Assembly: GCA_028687995.1 (NCBI GenBank)
Contig: JAQTZA010000013.1
Coordinates: forward strand, 42,501 to 106,500
Origin: Bacteroidales bacterium
GTDB taxonomy: Bacteria; Bacteroidota; Bacteroidia; Bacteroidales; UBA7332
Direction of reading: 5' to 3'
DNA: 64,000 nt
Part shown: piece after piece, positions 16,995-26,352 of the stretch
Layout of the letters: each line of letters starts with the position of its first letter
How positions within the stretch are numbered: position 1 is the first letter of the stretch
Notes under the pieces: generated by a model
What the model was told of the DNA's origin: nothing
Databases searched by the model: none
The model's input: the letters and a program-made list of their open reading frames with translations, nothing else
Position numbers and translations under genes: made by a program

Positions 16995-18392
16995 TTAATA
17001 GGCGTTCTTTTCGCCTTTAAAGACATTAACTACTGTCATAATTACAATCTTAATATCTAACCACAACGACCAGTTTTCAATGTACCAAACGTCTTTCTCT
17101 ACTCTTTTTTCCATTTGGCGTAACTCTTTGGTCTCGCCTCTGAATCCTTTCACTTGAGCCCATCCAGTTACCCCAGGCTTCACAAAGTGACGAATCATAT
17201 AAGTGTCAATCAGGGCAGAATAATCTTCAGTATGCTTCAACATGTGTGGTCGAGGTCCAACTACAGACATATCTCCTTTCAGCACATTCAGAAATTGAGG
17301 AATTTCGTCAATATTTGTCTTTCTCAAGAAATCTCCCACTTTCGTTTTACGAGGGTCATTTTTTACAGCTTGTAATTTATCAGAATCATCATTCACCTTC
17401 ATTGTTCTAAATTTATAACAATCAAAATTTTCTCCTTTTAAACCAGTACGTGTCTGTTTAAAAAATATAGGACCAGGCGAAGACAGCCTAATTGCTATCG
17501 CAGTAAAAATATAAATAGGAGGAAATATTATTAACAATACGAATAACGCAAATACAACATCAAAAACCCTTTTAACTATTCTATTAAAACCATGCTCCAA
17601 TGGGTCAGAAAAGAGTGACAGAATCGGCACACCATTTACCATGTGTAACTCAACTTTTCTTTTCAAATATGTGTAATAACCTGGAATAATAAAGAATTTG
17701 ACCATATTTTTTTCGGCAAAATCTAAAATCCTAACAATTCTATCTCCGTCATTGACCGCCAACGCACAATAAATTTCATCAACAGAATGATCAATAATAT
17801 ATTGGTCGACATCATCAACTTTTCCCAATAAAGGGAGTGAACCAGTATCAATATTTTTATCATCATCAAAATAGCCTAACAGCCTAAAGCCATTACTAGG
17901 ATCGTCACCTATATGATTTGCCAAATCAACTCCGTTTTTCCCAGCGCCCAAAATCACTACATTTCGGAAATTATATCCATTTTTACGATAACATTTAATC
18001 AAAAATCGACCAATAATCCACCATGTGGATAAAGATATAAAAAACGAACTGAAATAAATAGCCAAGAACTTAAATGAAATCATATAAAGCTCAAGAAAAT
18101 TAAACAAAATATAAAAAACAACAAAATGATATGAAACTGTATAAAAAGCTAGTCTCAGCACATTCTCAATTTCAAAAATCCGTTTATGGTGATTATCAAT
18201 TGTAAAATAGGCAATGATAATATAACTTACATTGAGTGCAAGCAACATTTGTCGATCATAAACCAAAACGTTTGTTGTTCTCCACGACCATGGATAATAG
18301 AAAAGTAAAAGAAAGAGAATATTGATGATTAAAAAATCTCCGAGAACAATGAGATAGGGTATATAGCTAGATTTTCCTTGTCGTCGTTGCAT
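16995..18392 (-). CDS. Undecaprenyl-phosphate sugar phosphotransferase (WcaJ/EpsE-type exopolysaccharide initiator)
   Basis: A polyprenyl glycosylphosphotransferase of 465 residues that loads the first sugar phosphate on undecaprenyl phosphate in the inner membrane. It has four or five N-terminal TM segments (to about residue 125), then a CoA-binding/Rossmann-like domain with VVILGAGKNGVDLANHIGDD. A further TM lies near residue 280 and is followed by the bacterial sugar transferase domain (SSPGPIFFKQTRTGLKG, CYKFRTMKVN, RKTNIDEIPQFLNVLKGDM, SVVGPRPH). Glucose-1-phosphate is the usual donor of full-length members, but galactose is possible. It is a single gene, far from the Wza/Wzc genes at 60.8-64 kb, which it may serve. 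Confidence 0.93.
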   Translation of the reverse strand: MQRRQGKSSYIPYLIVLGDFLIINILFLLLFYYPWSWRTTNVLVYDRQMLLALNVSYIIIAYFTIDNHHKRIFEIENVLRLAFYTVSYHFVVFYILFNFLELYMISFKFLAIYFSSFFISLSTWWIIGRFLIKCYRKNGYNFRNVVILGAGKNGVDLANHIGDDPSNGFRLLGYFDDDKNIDTGSLPLLGKVDDVDQYIIDHSVDEIYCALAVNDGDRIVRILDFAEKNMVKFFIIPGYYTYLKRKVELHMVNGVPILSLFSDPLEHGFNRIVKRVFDVVFALFVLLIIFPPIYIFTAIAIRLSSPGPIFFKQTRTGLKGENFDCYKFRTMKVNDDSDKLQAVKNDPRKTKVGDFLRKTNIDEIPQFLNVLKGDMSVVGPRPHMLKHTEDYSALIDTYMIRHFVKPGVTGWAQVKGFRGETKELRQMEKRVEKDVWYIENWSLWLDIKIVIMTVVNVFKGEKNAY

Positions 18393-18555
18393 AAATTTAC
18401 TAATTTGATTCGATGGAGTGCGAAATTAAACAATAATGTAATAATTCAACAATTATAATTGATATTTAACACTATAAATTATAACAACAATTAATACTAA
18501 TTACAACAACAATAAAAATTATATATTTATTGCAAATAAAGAGTTAATTTTTTAC

Positions 18556-19260
18556 TTATTTGTAAATTACAAAAACGGTAGGAATTTTTGATAATTCAGG
18601 AATCTTTCCGAACCACTCCTTAATTGTTTTTGTTCGTATAAACTCATCTACACAAGTAACGTTTGCAGCGATACAAAGTTTAGTTAGTGGCCTACAGTTT
18701 TTCAACAAATCATCTATTAGTTTGTGATTTCGATAAGGAGTTTCAATGAAAATCTGAGTTTGATCTTCATTATATATTCTTTGCTCTAGTTTTTTTATGG
18801 TTGCAATTCGTGCAGACGATTCGATAGGCAGATAGCCATGAAAAGCAAAGCTCTGCCCATTAAATCCCGATGCCATCAATGCCATTAAGATAGAAGATGG
18901 GCCCACTAAAGGTATGACTTTATAACCATTTTGCTGAGCCAATGAAACCACCACAGCTCCCGGATCTGCGATAGCCGGACAACCGGCTTCTGATAAAACC
19001 CCAACCGAAAAACCTTTTTTCAACGGTAATAAATAATCAGAAATCGATTCAGACGAAGTATGTTTATTTAGCTCAAAAAATGTAAGACTATCAATATCAA
19101 TGGTTGAGATACTTTTTTTCAGAAATCGCCGAGCTGATCTAATATCTTCTACAATAAAATAAGTGATCGCTTTGGTGATTTCAATATTAAAATCTGGAAT
19201 TACCCTTGAAATCTCTGTTTCGCCTAAAGTTACCGGAATCAAATAAAGAGAAGGTGTCAT
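18556..19260 (-). CDS. SAM-dependent methyltransferase of the RsmI (tetrapyrrole-methylase fold) family
   Basis: About 234 residues from the ATG at 19260 (MTPSLYLIPVTLGE); an ATG at 19275 adds five residues and overlaps the divergent gene's frame. The family fold is shown by GVLSEAGCPAIADPGAVVV and PLVGPSSILMALMASGFNGQ, and by IFIETPYRNHKLI. RsmI methylates the ribose of C1402 in 16S rRNA. This protein is shorter than typical RsmI and lacks the canonical N-terminal NLGD-type start (it reads PVTLGE), so it looks like the RsmI-like paralogue found in Bacteroidota, whose exact target is not established. It starts about 50 nt from a divergently transcribed rRNA methyltransferase gene. Confidence 0.85.
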   Translation of the reverse strand: MTPSLYLIPVTLGETEISRVIPDFNIEITKAITYFIVEDIRSARRFLKKSISTIDIDSLTFFELNKHTSSESISDYLLPLKKGFSVGVLSEAGCPAIADPGAVVVSLAQQNGYKVIPLVGPSSILMALMASGFNGQSFAFHGYLPIESSARIATIKKLEQRIYNEDQTQIFIETPYRNHKLIDDLLKNCRPLTKLCIAANVTCVDEFIRTKTIKEWFGKIPELSKIPTVFVIYK

Positions 19261-19264
19261 ATAG

Positions 19265-19294
19265 TTGATTTTCATGCAAAATTACATATTTTTG
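19265..19294 (+). promoter_or_regulatory. Promoter of the RsmF-like gene
   Basis: A TTG at 19265-19267 and TATTTTTG at 19287-19294 are 19 nt apart, 16 nt before the chosen ATG at 19310. The site lies within the 5' end of the divergent gene's longer frame, favouring the shorter starts of both genes. Confidence 0.55.
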
Positions 19295-19309
19295 TCGAAA
19301 ATAGCATCC

Positions 19310-20698
19310 ATGAACCTACCAATAGAATTTGTAAATCGTACTAAAGAGTTACTTTCTGAACAATTTTCAGCATTTGAGGCATCTTTACAAGAAGATCCGC
19401 CTGTTTCAGTTCGATTGAATCATCATAAAACTGAAATTTCGTTGCCACTCGAAAAAGTACCTTGGTGCGAAACCGGATATTATCTACAAGAGAGGTCAAA
19501 TTTTACGTTCGATCCACTTTTTCATGCTGGCTTGTACTATGTGCAAGAGGCATCTTCCATGTTTCTTGAGCAAGCCGTCAAACAATGGGTAATAGAGCCT
19601 AAATGTGTGCTTGACCTTTGTGCCGCACCCGGTGGAAAATCCACTCATCTACGTTCATTGCTTTCTGACGATTGCTTATTGGTGTCGAATGAAGTCATTC
19701 GCAATCGGGCTCATATTTTAACGGAAAATATCATTAAATGGGGTAATCCGAATTGTGTTGTCACTCAAAATCAAGCAAGGGAGCTTGGAAATTTGACACA
19801 TTTTTTCGATGCCATAATAGTGGATGCGCCCTGTTCTGGTGAAGGAATGTTCCGCAAAGATCCTACTTCAATGAACGAATGGTCGGTTCATAATGTAAAT
19901 CAATGTGCCATCAGACAACAAGATATTATTGCAGACATTTGGGATGCACTCAAGCCCGGCGGCATTTTGATTTATAGCACTTGTACCTATAATTTGGAGG
20001 AAAATGAATCGAACATCAAGTATTTTATAGAAAAATACGATGCCGAGGTTTTAAAAATAGAGGTACGCGATGAATGGAATATTCATTCGGAAATTAAAGG
20101 GGATTTTGCGACTAATAGATTCTTTCCACATTTGGTGAAAGGCGAAGGATTTTTTATGGCTGTATTGCGGAAATCGGAGAATGAAACAAGAAAATTTTTG
20201 AAGCTCTCTAAAAATAAATCAAAAAAAGAGATTGTAAAAACACCAGAGATTGTCAAAAAATGGATTTTTGATAATAGAAACTTTTCATTCGAGGTGGAAA
20301 ACAACTCTATTATTGCCATTCCAAAGGCATTTGAATCTGAAATGAATTTGATAAACTTGCATGGCAATATTCTACATAAAGGCATTTCCATTGCAGAGAC
20401 AAAAGGAAAAGACTTAATTCCTAATCATAATTTGGCTCTAAGCATTCAGCTAGATAAAAGTCAATTTGCGACTACCGAAGTAGATTATTCTACTGCCATA
20501 AGTTTCTTACGATGCGAAGCCCTACAGCTTAACGAGTTATTGCCAAAAGGCTATACTCTAATACAATACGAAGGTCATCCACTGGGTTGGGTCAAAAATA
20601 TTGGTAGTCGCGCCAACAATCTTTATCCAAACGAATGGCGCATTCGTAGTTCATATTTACCAGAGAATCTAAAAACGTTTTGGGGAAAATCTAAATAA
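19310..20698 (+). CDS. RsmF/RsmB-type rRNA cytosine-C5 methyltransferase (NOL1/NOP2/Sun family)
   Basis: A SAM-dependent RNA m5C methyltransferase of 462 residues from the ATG at 19310 (MNLPIEFVNRTKELL). Motif I is DLCAAPGGKSTHL, motif IV is DAPCSGEGMFRKD with one catalytic Cys, and motif VI is YSTCTYNLEENE with the second Cys. The extended C-terminal region (about residues 300-462, ending WRIRSSYLPENL) resembles the RsmF PUA-like tail, so 16S rRNA is the likely substrate. The frame extends 15 residues upstream, but a promoter lies between. The gene is convergent with rpiB through a hairpin. Confidence 0.9.
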   Translation: MNLPIEFVNRTKELLSEQFSAFEASLQEDPPVSVRLNHHKTEISLPLEKVPWCETGYYLQERSNFTFDPLFHAGLYYVQEASSMFLEQAVKQWVIEPKCVLDLCAAPGGKSTHLRSLLSDDCLLVSNEVIRNRAHILTENIIKWGNPNCVVTQNQARELGNLTHFFDAIIVDAPCSGEGMFRKDPTSMNEWSVHNVNQCAIRQQDIIADIWDALKPGGILIYSTCTYNLEENESNIKYFIEKYDAEVLKIEVRDEWNIHSEIKGDFATNRFFPHLVKGEGFFMAVLRKSENETRKFLKLSKNKSKKEIVKTPEIVKKWIFDNRNFSFEVENNSIIAIPKAFESEMNLINLHGNILHKGISIAETKGKDLIPNHNLALSIQLDKSQFATTEVDYSTAISFLRCEALQLNELLPKGYTLIQYEGHPLGWVKNIGSRANNLYPNEWRIRSSYLPENLKTFWGKSK

Positions 20699-20701
20699 AA
20701 A

Positions 20702-20729
20702 AACCTATCACAAAATAATGTGATAGGTT
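20702..20729. terminator. Terminator hairpin between RsmF-like gene and rpiB
   Basis: AACCTATCACA / TGTGATAGGTT is a perfect 11-bp stem with a 6-nt loop immediately after the RsmF-like stop. It lacks a long T-run on the plus strand, but an A-rich stretch precedes it and would read as T on the minus strand. Confidence 0.6.
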
Positions 20730-20751
20730 AAATGTTCACTGCAAATAGCTT

Positions 20752-21204
20752 TTATTCAACAGGTATTTTATCGATCCGGCATTGATGACGGCCGCCTTCG
20801 AATTCTGTTTTAAGAAAGGTATCGGTAATAAACAAACCCTCTTCTTTGGTGATATATCGACCAGGCATAGTACAAATATTCGCATCGTTGTGCAGTCGTG
20901 CCATGTGGGCAATCTCTACGCTCCAACAGAGTGCTGATCGAATTCCTTGATGCTTATTCAATGTGATATTTATCCCATTTCCACTCCCACAAATGGCTAT
21001 TCCGGGATAAACTTCTCCATTTTCAACAGCCAATGCTAATGGATGAGCATAATCGGCATAATCTACGCTTTCAGCAGAGTTTGTTCCAAAATCTTTAACC
21101 GCAATCTTTTTTTGCTTAAAAACTTCGAGGAGATATTGTTTAAGTTCGAATCCTGCATGATCGCAAGCAATTCCAACGGGTATTCCAGATTTAATAATAC
21201 TCAC
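20752..21204 (-). CDS. rpiB: Ribose-5-phosphate isomerase B
   Basis: RpiB/LacAB-family sugar-phosphate isomerase that interconverts ribose 5-phosphate and ribulose 5-phosphate in the pentose phosphate pathway. Recognised by GIACDHAGFELKQYLLE at the N-terminus, the catalytic-Cys loop ICGSGNGI, the anion-hole region and GGRHQCRIDKI at the end. The only ATG in frame (21258) would give an unusual 18-residue extension; a GTG at 21204 gives the standard length of about 150 residues, so I use that start. It is a single gene, convergent with the RsmF-like gene. Confidence 0.9.
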   Translation of the reverse strand: MSIIKSGIPVGIACDHAGFELKQYLLEVFKQKKIAVKDFGTNSAESVDYADYAHPLALAVENGEVYPGIAICGSGNGINITLNKHQGIRSALCWSVEIAHMARLHNDANICTMPGRYITKEEGLFITDTFLKTEFEGGRHQCRIDKIPVE

Positions 21205-21363
21205 AGTTTTGAATAGTTTTGTGTATAAATAGTTGACAAATTTAGAAAAAAGAATCATATTATCTGACTTTTTTCAGAAAATCAGCGTTACAAATCTATT
21301 TATTCTTTTGTCGATGATTAAACAATAAAAATAACGGATTGTTTTAAGACTTCTTCAATTTTT

Positions 21364-22608
21364 CTACTCAAATTTAATTGACTTCGCAGGACTGATTTTT
21401 GTAATTAAGTAGGATGGGCCAATTAGCATTAGCATCGAGACCAAAAGTGCACCCACATTCAGTATCAACAAATAAAGAGGATTTATATCAATCGGCACAG
21501 CCGTCAGATAATAGACATCTGGATTTAGTGAGATGAAATGAAAATACTTCTGCAACAATGCCAATGAAATACCAATCAAATTCCCCCAAATCATTCCACG
21601 TCCAATTAAGAAGAACGATACATACAAAAAAACTTTGCGAATGCTGAAATTATTTGCGCCCATCGCCTTTAGGATACCAATCATATTTGTTCGTTCGAGG
21701 ATAATGATAAGCAATCCCGAAATCATGGTGAAGCCAGCTACCGAAATCATTAATATTAAAATAATCCAAACATTCATATCCAACAAATCGAGCCATCCAA
21801 ATATTTGGGGATTCAACTCCTTTATGGAACGAACATAATAATTCTCCTTGAATTTATACTGTCTATTGACAAGCTTGTCGTACATATTAGTTGCGACATC
21901 ATCTAATTGATTGAAATCAGCAACCTCTACCTCTACTCCACCCGTTTGTTGGTCGGTCCAGCCATTGAGTTTCTGAATATGTCGTAAATCGGCCAATACA
22001 AAAACTTTATCATATTCCGTAAAATTTGTTTGATAAATTCCCTTGATGGTAAATTTCCTGACACGTAAATTATCCTGAACAAAGTAGGTTAAAAATCGAT
22101 CTCCGACTTTTAAATTTAATTTGTCGGCAATCATTTTTGAAATCATCACATCATTCGTAGGGGAATCTTCAGTTGTGTTAATCAACGCTCCATCCACCAA
22201 GTTTTTGCGGAAAAATTGCCAATTATACTCTTTCGAAATGCCTTTCAGTACAATACCTTGAAAATTGTTATCCAATTTGATAATGCCCGGCTTGGTTGCA
22301 AAACGCTGAGCATGAGAAACGCCTTTTGTACTTTTAATTTCGGTCATCAAGGTATCATTTACCTTTATCGGCTGCATTTCGTATGAATTGTTGCTATCGA
22401 AATGCGTTACTTGAATGTGTGAACCAAAACCAATGACTTTGTTGCGGACCTCTTTCTTAAAACCGATTACAATTGATACCGACAGAATCATCACAGCAAG
22501 CCCCAAAGCAATGCCAATCATGGCTATACGAACAGCAGGGGGAGAAACTCGTTTCTCCCCCGTTGTACCAAAATGGATTTTTCTGGCTATAAATAATTCT
22601 AAATTCAT
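21364..22608 (-). CDS. FtsX/LolC-E-type ABC transporter permease
   Basis: Inner-membrane permease of 414 residues with the LolCE/MacB layout: one N-terminal TM (about residues 28-50, IGIALGLAVMILSVSIVIGF), a long periplasmic domain (about 50-280) and three C-terminal TM segments in the FtsX domain (from about 290). The N-terminal FIARKIHF and the LLIIILERTNMIGILKAMGA segment are typical of lipoprotein-releasing permeases. The cognate ATPase is not adjacent. It probably extracts lipoproteins for delivery to the outer membrane, though other FtsX-type roles are possible. Upstream is a palindromic repeat and the aminotransferase. Confidence 0.88.
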   Translation of the reverse strand: MNLELFIARKIHFGTTGEKRVSPPAVRIAMIGIALGLAVMILSVSIVIGFKKEVRNKVIGFGSHIQVTHFDSNNSYEMQPIKVNDTLMTEIKSTKGVSHAQRFATKPGIIKLDNNFQGIVLKGISKEYNWQFFRKNLVDGALINTTEDSPTNDVMISKMIADKLNLKVGDRFLTYFVQDNLRVRKFTIKGIYQTNFTEYDKVFVLADLRHIQKLNGWTDQQTGGVEVEVADFNQLDDVATNMYDKLVNRQYKFKENYYVRSIKELNPQIFGWLDLLDMNVWIILILMISVAGFTMISGLLIIILERTNMIGILKAMGANNFSIRKVFLYVSFFLIGRGMIWGNLIGISLALLQKYFHFISLNPDVYYLTAVPIDINPLYLLILNVGALLVSMLMLIGPSYLITKISPAKSIKFE

Positions 22609-22682
22609 TTTTTTTTGTAATACGAAGTGCGTTTATTTAGTAAAAGGAATGAAATAATACCATGCATTATTTAGTTTAATTT

Positions 22683-22798
22683 GCCCCTAAATCCCCTGAA
22701 GGGAACTTTGAAATACTACTACTAAATAATTGAATATCAATGAATAAAAATTCAAAAATCGCTTCTCAGTTAAAGTCCCCTTCAGGGGATTTAGGGGC
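22683..22798. repeat. Palindrome-ended intergenic repeat, copy 2
   Basis: About 116 bp with the same inverted arms as the copy at 4841-4953: left GCCCCTAAATCCCCT, right AGGGGATTTAGGGGC, and the near-palindrome TCCCCTTCAGGGGA. The interior of about 60 bp is AT-rich and does not match copy 1. It sits in the spacer between the aminotransferase and the permease genes, both on the minus strand. Confidence 0.8.
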
Positions 22799-22831
22799 TT
22801 TCTGAATGCAAAATTTAAATTATCCCATGTA

Positions 22832-24031
22832 TTATATCGTTCTTCCTGGATAAACTTCCAGTGCTTTTTGAAGAACAATCAATGCTTTTTTCAAATCAGA
22901 TTTTTTCAACACGTAAGCAATACGGACTTCATCGCGACCTAGTCCCGGCGTGGTGTAGAAACCTGAGGCAGGAGCCATAAAGATGGTCTGTCCTTCGTAT
23001 TCAAACTCCTCGAGACACCATGAACAAAACTTATCGGCATCATCCACTGGCAAGCGAGCTACGGTATAGAATGCACCCATCGGAATCGGTGAATAACAGC
23101 CCGGAATGCGGTTCAATCCATCAATCAAAAATTTGCGACGCTCCACATATTCGTTGTAAGTATTGAGCAAATAGTCGTCAGGCGCATCGAGTGATGCTTC
23201 GGCGCAAATCTGACCGATCAAGGGCGGACTCAAGCGGGCTTGACAGAATTTCATTACACTATCACGAACTGTTTTGTTTTTGCTAATTAATGCACCGACT
23301 CGGATTCCACATTCGCTATAACGTTTAGAAACAGAATCGATTAACACCACATTGTCTTCGATATCATCGAGGTGAAATGCAGATATATAAGGTGCTCCAG
23401 TATAGCAAAACTCACGGTAAACCTCATCTGAAAAAAGGAATAAATCATATTTCTTCACCAAATCGCGAATCTGATTCATCTCTTTTTGAGTGTAGAGATA
23501 ACCCGTCGGATTGTTTGGATTACAGATTAGGATGCCTTTTGTACGTGGAGTTATCAACGCTTCAAATTTATCGACCGATGGCAATGCAAAACCCTCTTCG
23601 ATAGACGATGGACAAGTTTTGATAACCGCACCTGCAGAGATAGCAAACGCCATGTAATTGGCATAGGCAGGTTCTGGGACGATGATTTCGTCACCCGGAT
23701 CGAGACACGCCATAAAGGCAAACAATACCGCTTCGGAACCGCCAGTGGTGATAATTATCTCATCGGCAGTGACATTGATATTGAATTTGGAGTAATAGGT
23801 CACCAATTTTTCGCGCAAAGAGGCAATTCCTTCGCTGGGACTATATTCCAATATTTTACGATCGATGTTTCGAATGGCTTCAATGCCAACTTCGGGTGTC
23901 GGTAGATCGGGTTGACCGATATTGAGGTGATAAACCTTGACACCTTTGGCTTTGGCTTTATTAGCCAATGGCACTAATTTACGAATAGGAGAAGCTGGCA
24001 TGATGACGCCACGTTCAGAAATTTGAGGCAT
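22832..24031 (-). CDS. Class I/II pyridoxal-phosphate aminotransferase
   Basis: A PLP-dependent aminotransferase of 399 residues of the aspartate-aminotransferase fold. Visible are HLNIGQPDLPTPEV near the N-terminus, the cofactor-loop TTGGSEAVLF, the substrate motif ICNPNNPTGY, SDEVYREF, and the Schiff-base lysine in DSVSKRYSECGIRVG. A conserved Arg near the end (DEVRIAYVL) binds the substrate carboxylate. It resembles broad aspartate or tyrosine aminotransferases; the exact amino acid cannot be told. It stands alone between two spacers, with the repeat element 34 nt past its stop. Confidence 0.92.
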   Translation of the reverse strand: MPQISERGVIMPASPIRKLVPLANKAKAKGVKVYHLNIGQPDLPTPEVGIEAIRNIDRKILEYSPSEGIASLREKLVTYYSKFNINVTADEIIITTGGSEAVLFAFMACLDPGDEIIVPEPAYANYMAFAISAGAVIKTCPSSIEEGFALPSVDKFEALITPRTKGILICNPNNPTGYLYTQKEMNQIRDLVKKYDLFLFSDEVYREFCYTGAPYISAFHLDDIEDNVVLIDSVSKRYSECGIRVGALISKNKTVRDSVMKFCQARLSPPLIGQICAEASLDAPDDYLLNTYNEYVERRKFLIDGLNRIPGCYSPIPMGAFYTVARLPVDDADKFCSWCLEEFEYEGQTIFMAPASGFYTTPGLGRDEVRIAYVLKKSDLKKALIVLQKALEVYPGRTI

Positions 24032-24210
24032 ATTCCGATTGATTTATTAAGTTCCAAAACGCAAAAGCTTAGAAAACGAATGCTTTATGGTTCGGGTTTG
24101 CAAATTTATCATCAAAATAGGGTAATTACAAATAAATCGTAAATATTCGGTTTGTTTTGTTTAAAATAGGTATGAAATTATTTCAAAAAGAAAGTTTGGG
24201 ATAAAAACAA

Positions 24211-24218
24211 TACATTTG
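24211..24218 (+). promoter_or_regulatory. -7 box upstream of the 158-residue unknown gene
   Basis: TACATTTG matches TAnnTTTG and lies 28 nt before the ATG at 24247. No TTG is correctly spaced upstream. Confidence 0.45.
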
Positions 24219-24246
24219 CAAATCAAAACATTCTATCGCAGAACAA

Positions 24247-24723
24247 ATGAAAGCCGCATCGCTCAGTGAACTTCGTACCGAATTGAATCACCTGCCACCC
24301 GAAGTAGTGATGGATTTGTGTATCCGGCTGATAAAATACAAGAAAGAAAACAAAGAGCTTCTCTCCTATTTGCTTTTCGATGCCGAGGACGAAAAGGCTT
24401 ATCTGGAAGGTGTTTGTTTGGAAATTGACTCCCTCTTTAAAGATATTAACCGACGAAACATCTCGCAAACAAAAAAATCACTCCAAAAGATTCTTCGTGT
24501 TATTGCTAAATATGCCAAATATTCGGGGCAGAAGCGCACCGAGATCGACCTCTATATCTATTTCTGTCAAAAGCTGCGCGCCCTACCCATTCCCAGAAGC
24601 AAAAACAGCGTAATCGAGAAGATTTATGCCCGTCAGTTTTTCAAAATTAGGAAGTTGCTCGAATCGCTCCATCCCGATTTGCAATATGACTACGAAGAGG
24701 TGATGGTGAAATTGGCAATGTGA
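24247..24723 (+). CDS. Conserved-looking hypothetical protein, alpha-helical
   Basis: A 158-residue protein with no domain I can name. It is rich in Lys, Glu and Leu with no signal peptide or TM, so a cytoplasmic helical protein is likely. The N-terminal part (MKAASLSELRTELNHLPPEVVMDLCIRLIKYKKEN) and a central stretch of basic helices (KKSLQKILRVIAKYAKYSG) recur as helix-like blocks, then a C-terminal helix pair ends HPDLQYDYEEVMVKLAM. A -7 box and a single clear start support it as a real gene. It is divergent from the aminotransferase, followed after 238 nt by metY. Confidence 0.75.
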   Translation: MKAASLSELRTELNHLPPEVVMDLCIRLIKYKKENKELLSYLLFDAEDEKAYLEGVCLEIDSLFKDINRRNISQTKKSLQKILRVIAKYAKYSGQKRTEIDLYIYFCQKLRALPIPRSKNSVIEKIYARQFFKIRKLLESLHPDLQYDYEEVMVKLAM

Positions 24724-24795
24724 TAGTTGCCTTCCGCATATTTCGCATATTTCACTAAAAAAAAGAATCATTCCTAAATCAGTACGAAACTCTTG

Positions 24796-24847
24796 CAGAT
24801 TGAAAAATCTGTGAAAATCGATTGAAATCAGTGTCATCTGTGTTCCA
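24796..24847. repeat. Low-complexity intergenic repeat (AAATCTGTG-type)
   Basis: Short related phrases (GATTGAAAAATCTGTG, AATCGATTG, AATCAGTGTCATCTGTG) follow one another in the spacer before metY. Such AATCTGTG-rich phrases are familiar in Bacteroidota spacers. No coding capacity; origin not clear. Confidence 0.35.
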
Positions 24848-24896
24848 TCTCATAAATATACCCAATTTTAAGTACACAATTACCCTATCGATGGTA

Positions 24897-24927
24897 TTGG
24901 TTAACAACTTAAAACCCAATACCTTTG
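24897..24927 (+). promoter_or_regulatory. Bacteroidota-type promoter of metY
   Basis: A TTG at 24897-24899 and TACCTTTG at 24920-24927 are exactly 20 nt apart, 34 nt before the metY ATG. Confidence 0.7.
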
Positions 24928-24958
24928 CAATCTGATTATTCACATTTAAACCATATAA

Positions 24959-26263
<1,305 letters not shown>

Positions 26264-26298
26264 GTTTTGCAATGATTCTATAAAAAATAAATGAAAGC

Positions 26299-26334
26299 AA
26301 AAGTCCGATAACCCTCACGAGTTGTCGGACTTTT
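26299..26334. terminator. Terminator between metY and metH
   Basis: AAAAGTCCGATAAC and GTTGTCGGACTTTT form a stem of about 13 bp with one mismatch around an 8-nt loop, followed by T residues. It can work in both directions for the convergent genes. Confidence 0.75.
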
Positions 26335-26352
26335 TGATTTATTTAAAGTCGT

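Noticed and set aside
22687..22878. A 63-codon frame across the palindromic repeat
   Set aside because: It is made largely of repeat arms and has no family similarity; repeats of this kind often create false frames.
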